NCBI RefSeq assembly: GCF_950023065.1
Contig: NC_088679.1
Coordinates: forward strand, 49,104,001-49,168,000
Direction: 5' to 3'
From: Planococcus citri
Taxonomy: Eukaryota > Arthropoda > Insecta > Hemiptera > Pseudococcidae
DNA: 64,000 nt
The notes beneath the pieces were generated by a model that was not told where the DNA came from, searched no databases, and worked only from the letters and a program-made list of their open reading frames with translations. Numbering within the stretch: position 1 is the first letter of the stretch; every line of letters begins with the position of its first letter. Shown here piece by piece: positions 37,302-52,380 of the stretch. A program made the position numbers and the translations under genes.

Positions 37302-40300
37302 TCTGAAAAAAAAACAAGAAAAAATACATAAGTCGTGACTACTGGGTTATTTATGTACAGTTGGATTTGCTTTCAACATTTTAAAAGTGTAGGCGCTTAT
37401 TTGATATTGTCTCTCTGACTTAATAGCGAAAAAAATTCTACAAAGTCACTTTCATGTGGTAATTTTCGCGTTCAAATAAATCGTTTATTCGTAATGCCTA
37501 GTAATTATTAAGATTTTATGTCAAATTTTACCATTTTTCTCACCCAAAATAACTGGATTTTGAAGGTCAACTTTTCTTGTCCTCTTTATTTTATGAGTGA
37601 CTGACAGTGAAAGTAAAAATGAAAGTTATGAAATTTTGCCCTACCTTTATGTTTCACGACATTTTTTAGTTTTTCAGTATCTTAAATCCGTGGATTTTTA
37701 AATTCACATGTAGGTAGCCCCATGTATGTAATGTACCTAGCACCTACAATTTTACTCTTAATACGTGTATACTTAGTACTTACATACCTAGGTAAATTCG
37801 TAATCAAGTCAAGTGAGCTATTTTCTCAAGAATCGAATATAATTGGGTTTAAGGAGTTGGTAATTATTATTAATTTAAAATAAACAGCGTTTATTATTCT
37901 TTGAAAACTGAAGTTCTTCGAGTTTCTTTCTCACCAACAAAAACAATTCACGTTGTACACTGTAGGTACACTTGATGCGCAAAGTACCTAGTCATTTGTT
38001 AAGAGACTTTTTCATTACTTTATAGTTTCTGTTTCTTCAAATAGGGATTTGTATGTTTCATTTTATTCAACATTTCCTTGGTAGACGATACATATTCGTA
38101 ATTTTAAAATCAGAAAATAAATGCTTCCTAGTTGGTTGATTTTTCAAAAACAAACTTCACCTAATTACTATCGTTCGAACAAATTTAACGTTCTCGTAAA
38201 AGCTGTAATATTTCGCAGAATCGTAATCCGTAACCGAAAGATGTATTTACATATTGTTCGAAATAAACTTTAGTGAAGACTTTGATAAAATATTCGATTG
38301 AAAATTTGTGAAGCGAGGATGGATATGTACTTGTAGATATATTATGCTAAATAAAACGAAAATTTTCAAAGGGACTTAGCTTTAATCCATAAACGATTCG
38401 GAAGAATTACATTATCACAGACAGTGCCAAGTATGTAAAAGTTTCGACTAATGTAATTCGTTTTAATGATGGAAAATTAATTTATGAAAATACCGATTTA
38501 GAAGGAATGGCTCTGAGGTGAAAAAATTAAATAATCACTAATGCATAATAAAGAATTTCTCGTGAAATTTGTTTTAAAATAATATGTTTCGTGTCCCTAT
38601 ACCTATACTTCGGAAAAATTCTTGTTAAGGAGGAGTGCACTTATACCTATTACGAGTGAAATTCGAGTGATTGTTCATTCCATATTTTCCCCAAGATTCA
38701 TTCTGATTCAAACTTGTATTCTCGTATAAATGAAAACCGACAATTTTTCAAACATACGTACTAAACTTGACCGAAATTTTGGAACGAATTTGGGGTCTCG
38801 GAAGAGTCGCGTTGGTAATTTTAGACATTGCATTAAATACCTTGAATATTTTGTGATTAAGTAGCTGAAACACGTTCGCTTTCGTGTTGCAAAGAGAAAC
38901 CCGTGCAGCACGAATTGCGTTAAAAATCAAAGTACCTAACATTAACTAGCTGAAGAAAATAGAAAGCGAAAACCTACTCGTATAAATCTCGTTAGCTTGA
39001 GTGGGTTTGAAAGAGGATACAAGGAAACATTGTTGCGTATGGAAAATTCTATTGTATGACGTGTAATCCTTCGGGGATGTCATTGCTTCTAGTACTAGTG
39101 AGATTCAAGATGATAATGTGTGAAAAACTACATTATGTTATCCTATCATTAATTTAATTTACGCATATTGATTTTCCTGCAGTGTTCATAGGTCTTCATA
39201 TCGAAAAAAAATCTAAGTATATTATTTTATAATTTATATGTAATTATATTTCCCGATGGTAAATGTAAAATATTATTATATTCATCCCTTTCAATGCACT
39301 ACGAGTATTTCGAAAGCACACTCAGATCTTTTATACGCTCTGATTCTTTCATAAATGTAACAAATTTAGAGGCTTGTGCAGGTTAAATCGAAGAAATGTT
39401 AGAATGATGCTTCAAAACTTAAAACTTGATATTGAAGGAATGAATTCTTCAATTTCTGAAATTATTTGAAAAATAGCTCAATTGGAAACCCAAAATTTAT
39501 GTTTTTAGAATGATTGTTTCACTTTGCTCAGCGCAATGATTCATCTTTGCACATGGTGTTCTGTTTAATGAGTTATTGTTTGAGAAGAGGACAGTTAATG
39601 ATTATTGATACACTGAATTTTGGAAAAAAGAAAAATGTTGTGCCCTGTATTTTACTACATGATGACATCAAATTAAAAATTTCCGATTCCAGGTAAAGGA
39701 AACATTTTACGTTTCAATATGAAAAAACTGAAAAAAAAAAGATTACAAAAATTTATGTTTAGTTCTGAAAAATACTTCAGCTTTGGAGTGTCCGAACGAA
39801 ACAGTGAAATTTCACGTGTACATCTCAAAAAAAAACACGAAAAAACTCCATCATATAAAAAACGTCAGCAGTCAAATTTCATTTTTCAAATTTTTACAGA
39901 ATGTGAAAATTCAAAGGCTAATGCATAATATCGAAATTTAATCCATTTGTATCAGAAAGCAGAAAATTTGCTTGCATCATTTTTTTGGTCTCTCAAATCG
40001 GTTATGATAGTTTTGGAGCCATTTTGGAGCCTCTTGTTAATTTTTTCGAATTTTTAAGATCTGAAACAAATTCTCATGAAATAAAAATGCAGTTTCTACA
40101 AACTTCGATGCAAAAAACATTTTTCAGAAAATTGTGCTTGAATCGGTCGAAAAGGCGAGGAAAACGATTAATCTGAGTTTGTAGGTGTTGAATTCAAGTA
40201 GCGTTTTGTTGACGAAATGTTTGAGGTAAAAGACCCAAAATCTATTGAAGGCTTTAAAATATGTAACCTGAAACCTCTTAATGCACTGGAATTAGTTTTC

Positions 40301-43300
40301 TTTGATGAGAATACTCTGATAACATTTCTATTTCAGGTCTCTTTTCATTCAAACTATTAGTTATTTAGTTAGCTTTGAAATTGTCGTCTCCATCGAAGTA
40401 AGTAGTGCTCAAAAATCGCTGCTCCTCGATCCAAACATAAATCTCTCAGCAGATATAGCATTGGTATGTACATAGGTACATACATAGCACCTATCCTTAA
40501 GAAAATGTAAGTCCATGAAGTTGAATTTTGACCTGCTGCATAGAACAGGAATCTGGCTCACTTTGTAAAGTTAATTTCTCAGTACGTGTCAGTAGCGAAA
40601 TGTCTTATTTTTAAGTAAAAATTATAAAAACTTGATGTCCGCCTAATTTTACTTTCACCCCCGTCACGTCCCCGCTCCAATCAACTTCTCCCTGACCCAC
40701 TTCGACATCGCCTGTGAAACTTCAACATTTTCCTGCAGTTTTCATTTGCTTGTACCTATCTAAAAAAGTTCAAAAATTGTCAAAAAATATTGCAATTTTA
40801 CTGCAAGGTTTGAAAATGTAAAGAATTCATTTTTCAAATTAAAAACCACAATTTTTTCGAAAATGTCCCCTCTTTCAGCCCTCTTATCTTCCCTTTAGGG
40901 GTACCTTTCAACTCAAAATAGAAATCTTTGCTGAATTTGGTCAAAGTCCGCCGACTTTTTTTGGAGGGCGATCCACCCTATTATAGATGTCTATGTGTGA
41001 GTCTATTTGAAGAAAATGGATAAGTTCATTGTTTATTAATATAAAACTTGTAACAGTTCACTTCCAATCCTATTCTAAGAAACCAGATCTAAATATTATG
41101 TTATGCTATTCGTTAATAAAAGTTTTGCATTAAAAACATAAGATCTTGAAAAGTAATTTCCAGTGAAAATATTTCATTTAGTTTTTATGTTTATTTTTTG
41201 AATCGGCGTTTTACAGTAATTATATTATAGAGTTGTTGTAATACTCGCAAATAATTTCTACTTCGGGTTGAATTCTTTTTCAAATTTAATCTCAACGTAA
41301 TTTTTTGTTATTCAATTGCAGATGATTTAATTTATGCAGTTAGGTACCTTATTCAAGTTTTATTTTCGTTTTTTCTCCAAGTAAAGAGAACAACTTCTAA
41401 ACGTTTAGTTTTTTAATTTGTCCAAAACGTTGTATTTACTCGTATATTGATTTTAGAATGCATTTGAATAACGAGTAGGAACTTTCATTATCAACTTTTG
41501 CTATTGTTTTTATGTACCTAACCTACATAATTACGCGTAGGTACAAAAACTGATATGTATACATATAAGTATATTCATTATCTTTAAATTCTTTTGAACT
41601 TGGGTTGTTTTGGAATTCAGTTCTACGATGTATCTTCAAAATTGAAAAGGTTACGAGAAATTAAATTAGAGATGAGACGTCTTGAATTTTCAAAAATAGT
41701 ATATTCCAAAATGTTGAAAATTTTCCAAGGACATGAGGTGTAGAGAAAAATTATATTCACTCCTTGTGAACTTCTCATATTAAAACTGACGCCAAAAAAC
41801 AATGCTTCCCCTTCCTTTCTCTCCATAACATTAATATTTTTCAATGATTTAAAATTACGTTCAGCTTCCTCAAAACGATTAATAAGCAAAAAACGTATGC
41901 CATTTGTGTTTGTCGGGGTACTTATTTGAATTGGAATACATTTTAGGTAGGCAATTAGAAATCTATCTATTTTTGTAATGCGAACATCTGATTGGTTAAG
42001 CATCTAAAAATAATGTCTTGATATTGGAGAATCATTACAAATGTATCCCGATTCAAATAAGCACCCTTCATCTTCAAGTTTCTCATTTTTTTTTTTTTTT
42101 TTTTAAGTAAATGATTAATGTCTTCTTCAATAATCTCAAAAATGCGCAGCAAGTGTCTTCATGGTACCTACATTTTTTGTTCATTCTGAGTAAATATTTT
42201 GACCAAAATTCACGCTAAAAAATTATTGTATTTGTACCATCCATCTATGGCAGATATTCGATGGAACACCCAGTATCACCCGAGCACTTGAAAAATATGT
42301 AGAAGCATAATTAATTTGCTCACTAATTTCAAAAATGTTCCAACGAATTTTATAGATGCCTATTTGTATGTGTATCAGATATGAAATATACGTATTGCGT
42401 TTCAAAAAACACTTGTTTGAAATAGGTTTTAACCTATTTGAATAAAAGTTCACGATGAAAAATATTAGTAGGTATAAGTGTTATAAAATTTAGTTTTCCG
42501 TAGGCGATATACCTTTGAATATTTTAGCCGTGTGATGAGTTTAAATCCGTACCTACATCTTTAGAACTGTTTGTGTTTATATACCGTGTCGCGAAGAAAA
42601 ATTAGAATTATTTTCGTACCACCTTGAGCGATTATTTTTTACATTTTATCAAATGAATTCAAATTCTTCGAATTTTGAAATTTAATATAATTGTAAAACG
42701 AGCGACATTTTAACGCCTGGCAAGATTTTTACTTCGCCTGTATACTTACGAGTACTTTGGAGCTAATCAATGCTGGCGTTACATACACGGCGATATATGG
42801 CGGATGATAAATTTGATACGATTAGGCTTTCATATCCTCGAAATGCGAATAATTTTACATTCATATGTATGTACGCGCGGCCGCCCGTTTCATTTCTAAT
42901 TCGTTTTGCAAATATTGTTAATTACATAGAGCGAGGTGCAAAGAGCAAGGGTTGACATCATCTTGTTCGTATAGTTGGTTGTATTTTTGGTATTAATGGA
43001 AAACACAAGAGTTATTTTGTTTTGCTCCCTATAGGTAAGTCTTTTCTGAATGGGTTTGCTTTTGGGAAATTCTGCTCACATCAAAAACTTAATGTTAGCG
43101 AAACGTTAAAATCTAATTTTGCTACACGTTGTCATTGAGTATGGTTTGAAATGGTAAAATGTAGAAAACTAATAACCGTCCGAAGCTGTGGGAGTAATTT
43201 ACCTGCCGAATCTCTATCGTCGCAATAATATCGTAGAATATCGTTTAATTGATTTTCAAAATATTGGCGCCTAAATTTCGTCATTTAAACACTGTTTTTT

Positions 43301-46300
43301 TTGTTTTTTTTTGTGTGCGTGTGTGTGTGTGGGGCTAAAATGTCCGTCGATGGCGATGACTTTCAACAAGAATGATTCAACTATCACGTATAGAGTTTGA
43401 AAATTTTTTGTGAAACTGTAGAATATTCAGAGCCGTAAAGGGCAGCTTTGTACTTGATAATGGTTCTGGAGTGATACTAGTTTGCAATTTCTGAGATTAA
43501 AAAATAAATTTTTGCGCTTTCAAGTTGATTCTATGAGACATTTACAAATTCTCAAAATTATTTCATTTGTCAAGAAACTTTTTCCTCCTTTTTTCTTGTC
43601 ATAACATTTTGATGAAATATACCTACTGTTGAATGAACTCCTACACTATACGCAGTAATTGATATCTTATCATATAAGCTTATCATAATTATTCAACACT
43701 TTCCGTTTAAAAATTACTTTTCGACAAAATATTAGTCTACAGCGAAATTCTCGTAGACTGATATTTTACGAAATATCTTAATAAATATTTAAAGCTCACA
43801 AAATTTCCTCGTACGAGATAATTCTGGAACCTCCCACATAACACAAAGAATTTTTTCGCCATAAAAATGCACATTTAATAATACAATGTTATAACTTGTT
43901 TCTTTTGAAAATCAAATCACTATTTTAAGGAGGTAATTTTGGTAAATCTCCCTGTATGTTTTAATGAATTGAAACGATGATATATTTATCGACCTATTTT
44001 GGTCTCGTTTTAAAAAACGGCCTCTTAGTAGTTCTTTGCAATTTTTTACGCAAATCGTGCTATTTTTATGCAATTTTTACGTAGCTTTAGGGAAATCTTG
44101 TTGCGAAATTTATTTTGCATATCTGTGTCCGTTCCTAAAGTTCGAAGAGAGTAGGTAACGAGTATATATGCCAAGAAGAAAAACACTAAGTGTGATATTT
44201 TTCATACAACCCTCCTCCCAGCCTCTCTCTTAAAATAAAAGTAAAAATGAAATGATTACGATCTTATTTTACAAGGCGTTTGATTTTTAAATATTGTGTC
44301 TGGTATTTTGTCTTGAGGAAAAAAATTATAATAGTGGTCAAAATTAAGTTGAGAATTCAAAAAAATATTTTGTATGTCAAACATACTTTTGAAAAAATAG
44401 TTTATTGGTAATTCATCTCATCATCTGAAATTGAATGTTTTAGTTTTTTAAAAAAAATCAGAGTTCAGCAATTTGTTTTGCAACGTGAGGTTATTTATTT
44501 CCTTAAAAATCTCCAATTTTTTCCATTATCAGATAGATACACAATATTTTTATGTAGATTTCTGCATTTTTTCAAAAAATTATCCATTTCAAATTTTGAA
44601 GAAAAAAAATTTCAAAATTGAGAGTTTGAGCTTTTTTTTGGGAGAAAGTAATTTTATGTACATATTATTATTTCGAAGTGAATTCGTAACAATTTTTTAC
44701 TGTGCTCCTTCGAATTCTGAGTTCGGTTGATAATTGAGAGCCGACTCACCCTAATGGAAAGATGCGGTGAAATTGATATTTTTGATGAGTGATATTACAA
44801 CATTCAGAATTTTTCTGTAACTTTCTGTACATCAAAATTCTGTGAATAGAACAATGAAGAATAGAGGCAGAGAGGAATGTACCCACAGTTTTGTACGATT
44901 TCTCCTTTATGAAATGAGTTGATTAGCTTCTAGCAAAATCTTGCACTGACAAGGTGATATCTTTCGGTGGCGAAAGTTGAGAAAATATTGAAAAATGAAA
45001 GTGCACCTATTCTGAGCTGAGGTAAAAAAAAGTGTCCCAAAATTGAACTTACAAAATTGAATAAAATAAAGAAGTTAATAAGTTCCCATTTCTCTGAGTA
45101 TTTTATTATGTTAATTTTTTATGTGATGATTTTTTTGGGGAAGAGAGGTCTACAAAACTGGAACATAACTATAAATAAAACAACTGGAAAAAAAGTTGAA
45201 AAATGTTTCAAATTCGACGAACACTCTGATCAATGTCAAATTACAAATAAAAGGGAATTAAAAAATTACCAAAAAGTATGTATTTAAAAATCTTCAGCTC
45301 GAAGTGGGGAGGAGACATGACCCATACTGAGAATAAACCTATTTTTCGTATAATAAGCAGTTTCGAATAATCAGTTTCCACGAAGCTGTTAAATTTTTTA
45401 TTTTTTCTCATTAAAATAACACTGCAACATGAAAGGGGAATTGGGGGAGGGGGAGGTAAACATGACAAATCTCTATAATTTCTACGTATCAAATTTGTTT
45501 CGTGTACTTGATATTACTGAATGATATGAAAAAACTTTCGAGTGTCGTGGTATTTGAAGAAATTTTTTTCTAATTTTGTTTTAATTCGATTCCTAAGGCT
45601 TTACTTTGTCGTATTCCGAACGTTGAAAAAAATATTCTAATACCTAATGACGAGTGACAGATATAGAGTAAGGCGATGTTATCTCGAAACGTCCTGACCA
45701 TGAATTGGATTTATGTACTTCCTAAAACATTTAAGTTTTGTTCATTTCAGGAACTCTCAATCCTGTTCTTAGGCATTTTATTTATTAATTCTCGGTGGTT
45801 GAAAATATTGTTAACATAGTGAAGTTACCCAGACTGCTGCGCGTATTAAATTTAATTCGATTAAAAACCAATTGCAGGACAAAAGATTAAAACTTACGCT
45901 ACGCGTACATCCAGTTCTATAAAATACGTAATGCTCGGTCCACTATATTTTATGGTTTATTTCAACCCAAGTTGTTTTTAAATTGAAATGACAAATTAAC
46001 TATCATCGCTGGTACATATAAAATGGAGTTGTTTGTAAAAAAAAAAGTCACGAATTTGCCTCTATACGAATAAAATGAGTAGGCAGGCACTTGAAATTTT
46101 CTCAAGTTGTGTGAGTTGGTGTTGAATACGTAGCATTCAACATTAAAGCTTCATTTATAATTTTTTGTCGAGGTATTTCGTAATTTTTCAATATGGAATA
46201 GCCTCAAATAAAATGTAAACCATTCGAAAACATAATACGTATCTTTGCAACGATAGGCAAAATCACCTTCGCAGCTCGTGCAACGTATTTTGTACTTTGA

Positions 46301-49300
46301 ATAAATGAACGCAAATTGAAAGCATGTGTGTTTCTGTAGGGAAAAAATTGTTAATTTTTTATCATAATTTAGATGTTTTAACACAATGTACCTACAATAT
46401 GTGTATGCCAGATTTTTCGATACAATGCCATATGCCTTCATTTATAAATATTTTTTTCGTTTGATTCGTTTAACGAATAAAATAGGCTAGTGCCTATATA
46501 ACGAAAGGTAATGGATATAAATGGTTTTCCGAAGTAATTGATGGTTAACTGGGTATGTAAAATCAAAGGATTAAAAATTACTTGTACATTTTTTTCATCC
46601 ATAGACGAGAGTATTTCGAGTCGATGGTATACATACATAGTATTCCTTATTGGCCTTCAATTTTTGAAAAATTATCGTTTACGTTTTAGATAGAATGTTT
46701 TATTAAAAAGAGCTCGTAAGATTCACGCGAATGATGGGTGCAACCTGCTGGTATCGTTCGCGGTTATTTCGCCCAGTTTCGTTTTTATTCCATGATACCT
46801 AGTTACCTATACTATAGTTACTATACTTGTGCGTTTATAATGCCATACGTAAATCATATTTTAATATCTTTCTTCAGGCTTTAATTCCCATACATTATGT
46901 TTACCAGTTTTTGGTGTAAATTTACAAAACAAGTGATATTCTTTAGAATTTATTCATCTGTTTGATGATGAGCTTTGGTGATCTTTTTTTTTCTCTGCTC
47001 GTACTCGATCAGGAAGTTCTGTAATGCAGCAGCTTCCATAATTTCAAACAATTTATTCAAATTATTAATATTTCAATTGAAATGAAAACTATAGATTTGA
47101 TTGTGATGCGAAGAGTGTGAAAAAAAATCAATCATATTTTTTAATCATTCTCGTAATGAATTTGTGGGATGAAACTACATTATCGAAATTTCGGGTATTG
47201 AATGTTATTCCAAATTAGCAGGTGTATCTTATAACTAATTCCAACATTTCTTCTTATTAACATATTGTGAAAGTTAATCGGATTTTCATAAGTAATTTCG
47301 TGGTTTTGATGTGCGATTTAGTATCTAGTTTAGTCGAATAATACTTAACTAAATCGAACCAACTCCATAATATAATTTTTATTCGTTTATTTACTTTTCA
47401 AAACTACGTAAAAGTTGAATAGGTACAAAATACTGCTATAACCATTATCATTCAGTAAATGTAAAGGTGAAAACTGATTATTAAAAATGATCAGCTATTA
47501 TCGAAATAACGCGAATATTCTCATTTGAAATCAATCAAAATGAAATAATTGTTCGAATATGATGAAAAATTGTCCAACCGGTTGATCGAAATTGAATGAG
47601 AATTTTTTGAAAAACGTGAAACACCTACGTAAGTAAGTAGGTACCTAAGTAGTACTCGCAGATATTTGATTGGTTAGATTTTGTTCTTGCAAGTACTTCA
47701 GTTACATTTGTTGTATTGATTTACCAAAAATGTGAGTATATGCGAGTAAAAACAGAGCTAACTAACTGGAATGTAATGTAATTACCTATATTGTTTTAAT
47801 TAATTACGATAGTTATGGCATTTTTTTGCAATATTTGATTTTATCAACGAATGAACTTGACAGTCACAGTTGGAGATCACTTACTGGGCTATCTCGTGGA
47901 ATTCTCATTTCACACTTTCCCCGAACTTGTTTTTTTTTTTTAGAGGTTGCAGCAAGAGAAGGGGAGAAGATTGATTAATAAATACGAGGAAAAACGATAG
48001 GCATAAATTTTTAATTTGCCCAAAACTCGAATGCCGTTGAATTTTTTTTGTGTAACGTTGTAATGTTACTTTGTGGGTGCACATCGAACTTTCATAAGGT
48101 GAAATACTTGATTGGTTCTTATCAATATCTATTACTTCAAAAGTTTTTCACTTCTGAGACTGTAAACATTAAATTTATTGTTTTAGGAAACAGAGAAAAT
48201 CAGCTCAATTACAATTAATCCAAGATTTATTTTATTTTGAAAAATTTGAAGGAAAAAAATTGAAATGTGCATTTTTGAAAAAGACAAAATTTTTCTAAAT
48301 TGATTATTTAAGATTGTGATTGTTTCTAAATTTATGAATACATTTTTCACCTTTCTTCCTATACATACGTATATAAACCCCCCCCCCCCCCAAAAAAAAA
48401 CTATAAATATCCTCGAGTCTGATATTAATATTTTTTCGAGTCTTCCTTTATTCATTTTTTGACGTTCCGTATTGATGACGACCAAGACTTTGATGAAATA
48501 AATATTAAAAATCGCCACATTTTCTTTACAGTTTAGGGTATTTGTATTATGTCCATTGTCCAAGTACCATGGGTTTCTCACTCTTCTTCCAGGTAACTTC
48601 ATAAAGGAACGTCAAAAGTGATAAAACAAAACATTATTACCTGTAGAATGTACTCAGTTGTCAAAAAGCATGTACCACATATTCGATTTTTCTGAAATTG
48701 CCCAACTGATAATCAAAGGAGAATCTACTGCAATAGGCTATCTCAAAATTTAATGAAGTTGCAAATAGTTGAAAATTCGAGAAAAAAAATGTTTAAGTTC
48801 TCAATAATTTTACTGCAACTATTGAAAACGAACCAATTGTAATAAATGGTACATTTTCAAAATTGATAAAGCTACAAGCGATTAAATTATTGAAATTTAC
48901 GATTCACTTGAAAATTCGAGCCTCTAGCTCCTGCAATTATGAAAATAGGCCATTTTGTTTTGGAACTGTTTTGTTCGTTATCGAAAGTTTCATCGGAATC
49001 CTAATGCAAATTTTCATTATTAACAGTTTCTGAAGCATTGGCTCCTCAACTCTATTGCAAGTTTCCTCAAAAATAGGGTAAAAGCCATCCCTTTGTGCTC
49101 AAAAGCTGAAAACAGTATCATTCTAATCGGCGATCATCACTTCTTTGGCATGACCATTCTGTCATCAATCAGAAAATTCACCTACATGTGAAAGTATTCA
49201 ATTATATGCGAGTTAATCAGAAATTTAGAACCTGTACGTAGCATAGTCTCGTTGAGGAAGATTTTCGATTAAATTATTACTCATTTTTCGGGAGGAAAAA

Positions 49301-52300
49301 AAGTCCAATTGCTCATTGCTAATGCGGTGAAAGTTATGACAGCTTTGCTCTTATTTTTTGAAAACAGATTATCAATTATGTAGTTTCCAGTTTCTAATGT
49401 AAGACTATGAAATTCAAAGTAGATACATAACTTATTAAATTTTGCAAAATCAAAAAAAAAATGGCTCGATTTGACTTACCTAAATTGATATTATTTACTC
49501 ATTAATGCCTTCGATTAATACGAAGGTCAGTTTAGATCTAGATTTTTAAAATGTCTAAGGGAAGAAAAATCTGATAAACAAATTTCAATACCGACGTAAC
49601 AAAGCGGAAAAATTTTTCGAACTTGTGATTTGATAAAATTACCAACACTCGGTTATACTCGTAGAGTCGATAACCAGTAAAAAAAATCGTAAAAATCAAA
49701 CTCGTTTGAACTGCGAAACTGCGATTGCAACGATTATAGATTTTCAAAATAAAAAAATAAGACTCGAATATATCCAACTTAAAATATTCGTATTGAAAAA
49801 ATTACTGAGAAAACTTCACTAAAAGTGCATTAAAATGAGAAAAAAAATCAGCGAAAATGAAGCGATTAAAAAAATGAAACAAAAATTCGAAAATTACGCA
49901 AAAATATAATCGTTTCTCGTAATTTTTACCTGATTTTCAAAGCTTCGCGGAGTTTTCGAAATATTTACTTGGGTTGCCCGTTTCACCACTATGAATGTGA
50001 AACAAGTTGGTGTTTTGATATTCATTTATATAGAAAACGAGGCATCCTATTGGTTGTTTTCTTCAACCCCTTTTAAGATAACGACGCATTCACTCTTCTT
50101 TGCTCGTAGTGTTGCGAATTATTGTATTTATGTTTATTATTTTTATGACCGTTTTGTTCCGAATATTTTTTCAAATTCGGAGTGAAATTTTGAAAAAAAA
50201 AATTAATAATGTATTAAATATGTACGTATTATACTGAAGTAATAGTACCTATTCACGATTATTTCAAACACACTCTTTGATTATAAAAACGTAAATTTTT
50301 TAAAAAGTTTTTCCACCTATAAATTTATATCCTTGGAGATGTGTCAAGTTACCTACTGTTTTGGTAATTTAAGTTGTGTTTTTTCGGTTCTTCATTTTTG
50401 AGTTGAAATTGGTCTGTCAAGGTACGTACTTCACCCTACTTATACCTATTCATTATTAAACGTTAGGTGTAATATTTTAACCTTTTGGATTTCTAAAAAA
50501 CGTACATTGAAAGTACTAATAATTTAATAAGTATCGAATTTGAAAATTATGAAGACCTATCCAGCCACTGATGAATGATGAAATATCAGACGAAAAGGGA
50601 ATGGGAAGGGAAGGAAATTTGATTATGGGTAAACATCACGGAATTCGGAAATTTCTTGGTAATACCTCCTCCGTCCCCGTCATACTCGAGTTTTTTGTCG
50701 AAATGGCGGAAGTCTGTTTGACCATTTTACCGTCTAGTACAAGTGAGTCGAGATATAAAATATAAGGATCAATTTGAGAAAAAATGTACCAATACCATTA
50801 AAATTAATACGTGTGAACAAGTTGTTCTTAAAATTATCAACCACGTAATCCGGTTTTGAGAACATATTTTCGATTTTAATTAACTGATTGTTGTATTCTG
50901 CGGTGTTACTGACTCGAAATTTGTATGATAAAATTTCGTCTATTTATATAATTGCCGGAATTTTTAAATCAATTTATTCAAATTGTAGCGTGGCTTTTAA
51001 TTTGTATGTTAGAAATTTTAAGGTAGGAAGTTGAAAATGAATTTTAGCATTATTGGTTATGTACTCGATTATTGTTGCGCTGTATGAGATGACCACAGCG
51101 TTGTTTCAGTCTCTTATGATGTTTATTGAAAATTCACCTTTAATGCGGTTAGTCGGCGAAAACGTGAATTAATTAGGTATGCAGTAGAATGTACGTCTAC
51201 GTACAGTGATAAAAGTTATGACCCGAAGTTGCGAGTTGTGTTGTGTACAGCGATTTCCTTTATTGGGGGCACTTTCGAATAGGTAAAAATAGTTTCTAAA
51301 AGGGATTTTTTTGTGTAACTGCTTTGAAAAATTGATTTGTTAAGGGTTAAATAACATTTAAAAGGCGAAAGGATTGGAAATTTTGGTTATTTTGTATAAT
51401 AAGAATATTGGCCCATCAAACCAAAGGAAATAGCTTATCAATGAAATAAAATGATCAGTAGGTAGGTACCTTAAAGTAGTCCCATTGCAAAAGATGTATG
51501 GAATTCCCAAGGACATGCTGCAGTTTTTCTACGTAACCAACCAACACTTTATGGACCATGACTTCTGTTTGTGATTGTAATTGTATGTGTTTCGTTTTTT
51601 CTTCACATCGATTTTTAGCACCTAGAATTGTTTCACACATTTTATTATACGATGCTTCTGCTAACAATATCTGCATTATTGCGAGTACCCCAACTCTTAA
51701 ATTTCGTTGAATTTTAAAATTAATATTCTTTTAGTGTTTTGTCATTATTGCAAAAAAAGGTGGAATAAAACCCCAGCGTATAGAAGAACGAAATAAGTGA
51801 CGAGGCTTTACAAATTAACTAAATAAACACAAAAGGAGAATCATTTACAACATTTTTCAAAAGAAATTAACCGAGTTACTAATTCTTTAAAGGTGTCGAG
51901 TCTCGAGAGCTCGCTTTAGAGATCAAATCAATATTATTTTTACATTTTTTTATCCTTTCGTGTTTCATCTTTTTATACAAAAATTATAGGTTTACGCTTA
52001 CAGATTACAGAAAGGCTTGAGATTATTATTAGACTTGAATAAATTGTATGTAGAAATGTTTTCATGATTCCTTTCGAAAAGCTTATTAGAGTAATGCAAA
52101 ATATTGAATTCAAACCAGCAGCATATGTTGCCCATGTCGAATGAAATATCTGAAAAACAAAGCCCTATGGAAAAAAAATCTACTTTACTCTCCTTCTTCA
52201 CGTGATATAACTTTTATGCCTTATAATTTTGTTTGTTTTTATTTTGTTCTCGTGTGATTTTTGATTTTTATAAAATTTTTATGTCAAAACAATCCCTTTG

Positions 52301-52380
52301 AACAGAACCTTACAACTTTTGCTTTGCTCAAAATTTTTCAAATACGAAGCCTTCTGAAAAAAATGAATCATACGCTACTG
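37302..52380. other. Long non-coding stretch, no firm gene
   Basis: Fifteen kilobases of AT-rich DNA upstream of the kinin coding exon, which probably include its 5' UTR exon, first intron and promoter, although I could not place them. There is a short GT run at 43312-43331, a 12-base C run near 48378 and one candidate exon at 51470-51670. The longer frames (41623-42003 and 48183-48602) have noise-like composition. Confidence 0.5.
51470..51670 (-). CDS. Candidate internal exon, helical protein of unknown family
   Basis: A 201-base segment (67 codons, phase 0 at both ends) reads from a CAG acceptor just before 51670 to an AAG|GTACCT donor after 51470. The translation has a protein-like, amphipathic helical look (CEEKTKHIQLQSQTEV, LVGYVEKLQHVLGN) with a good mix of charged residues, unlike the Phe/Lys/Asn-rich noise of nearby frames. 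An ATG overlaps the acceptor (51674-51676), so it could also be a start. The acceptor has a poor pyrimidine tract. I cannot name a family and found no neighbouring exon. Confidence 0.3.

Noticed and set aside
41623..42003. 126-residue minus-strand frame
   Set aside because: Noise-like composition, no domain, and no supporting splice or start context.
48183..48602. 139-residue minus-strand frame
   Set aside because: It is held open across a C/A homopolymer and has low-complexity, Ile/Phe/Lys-rich composition.
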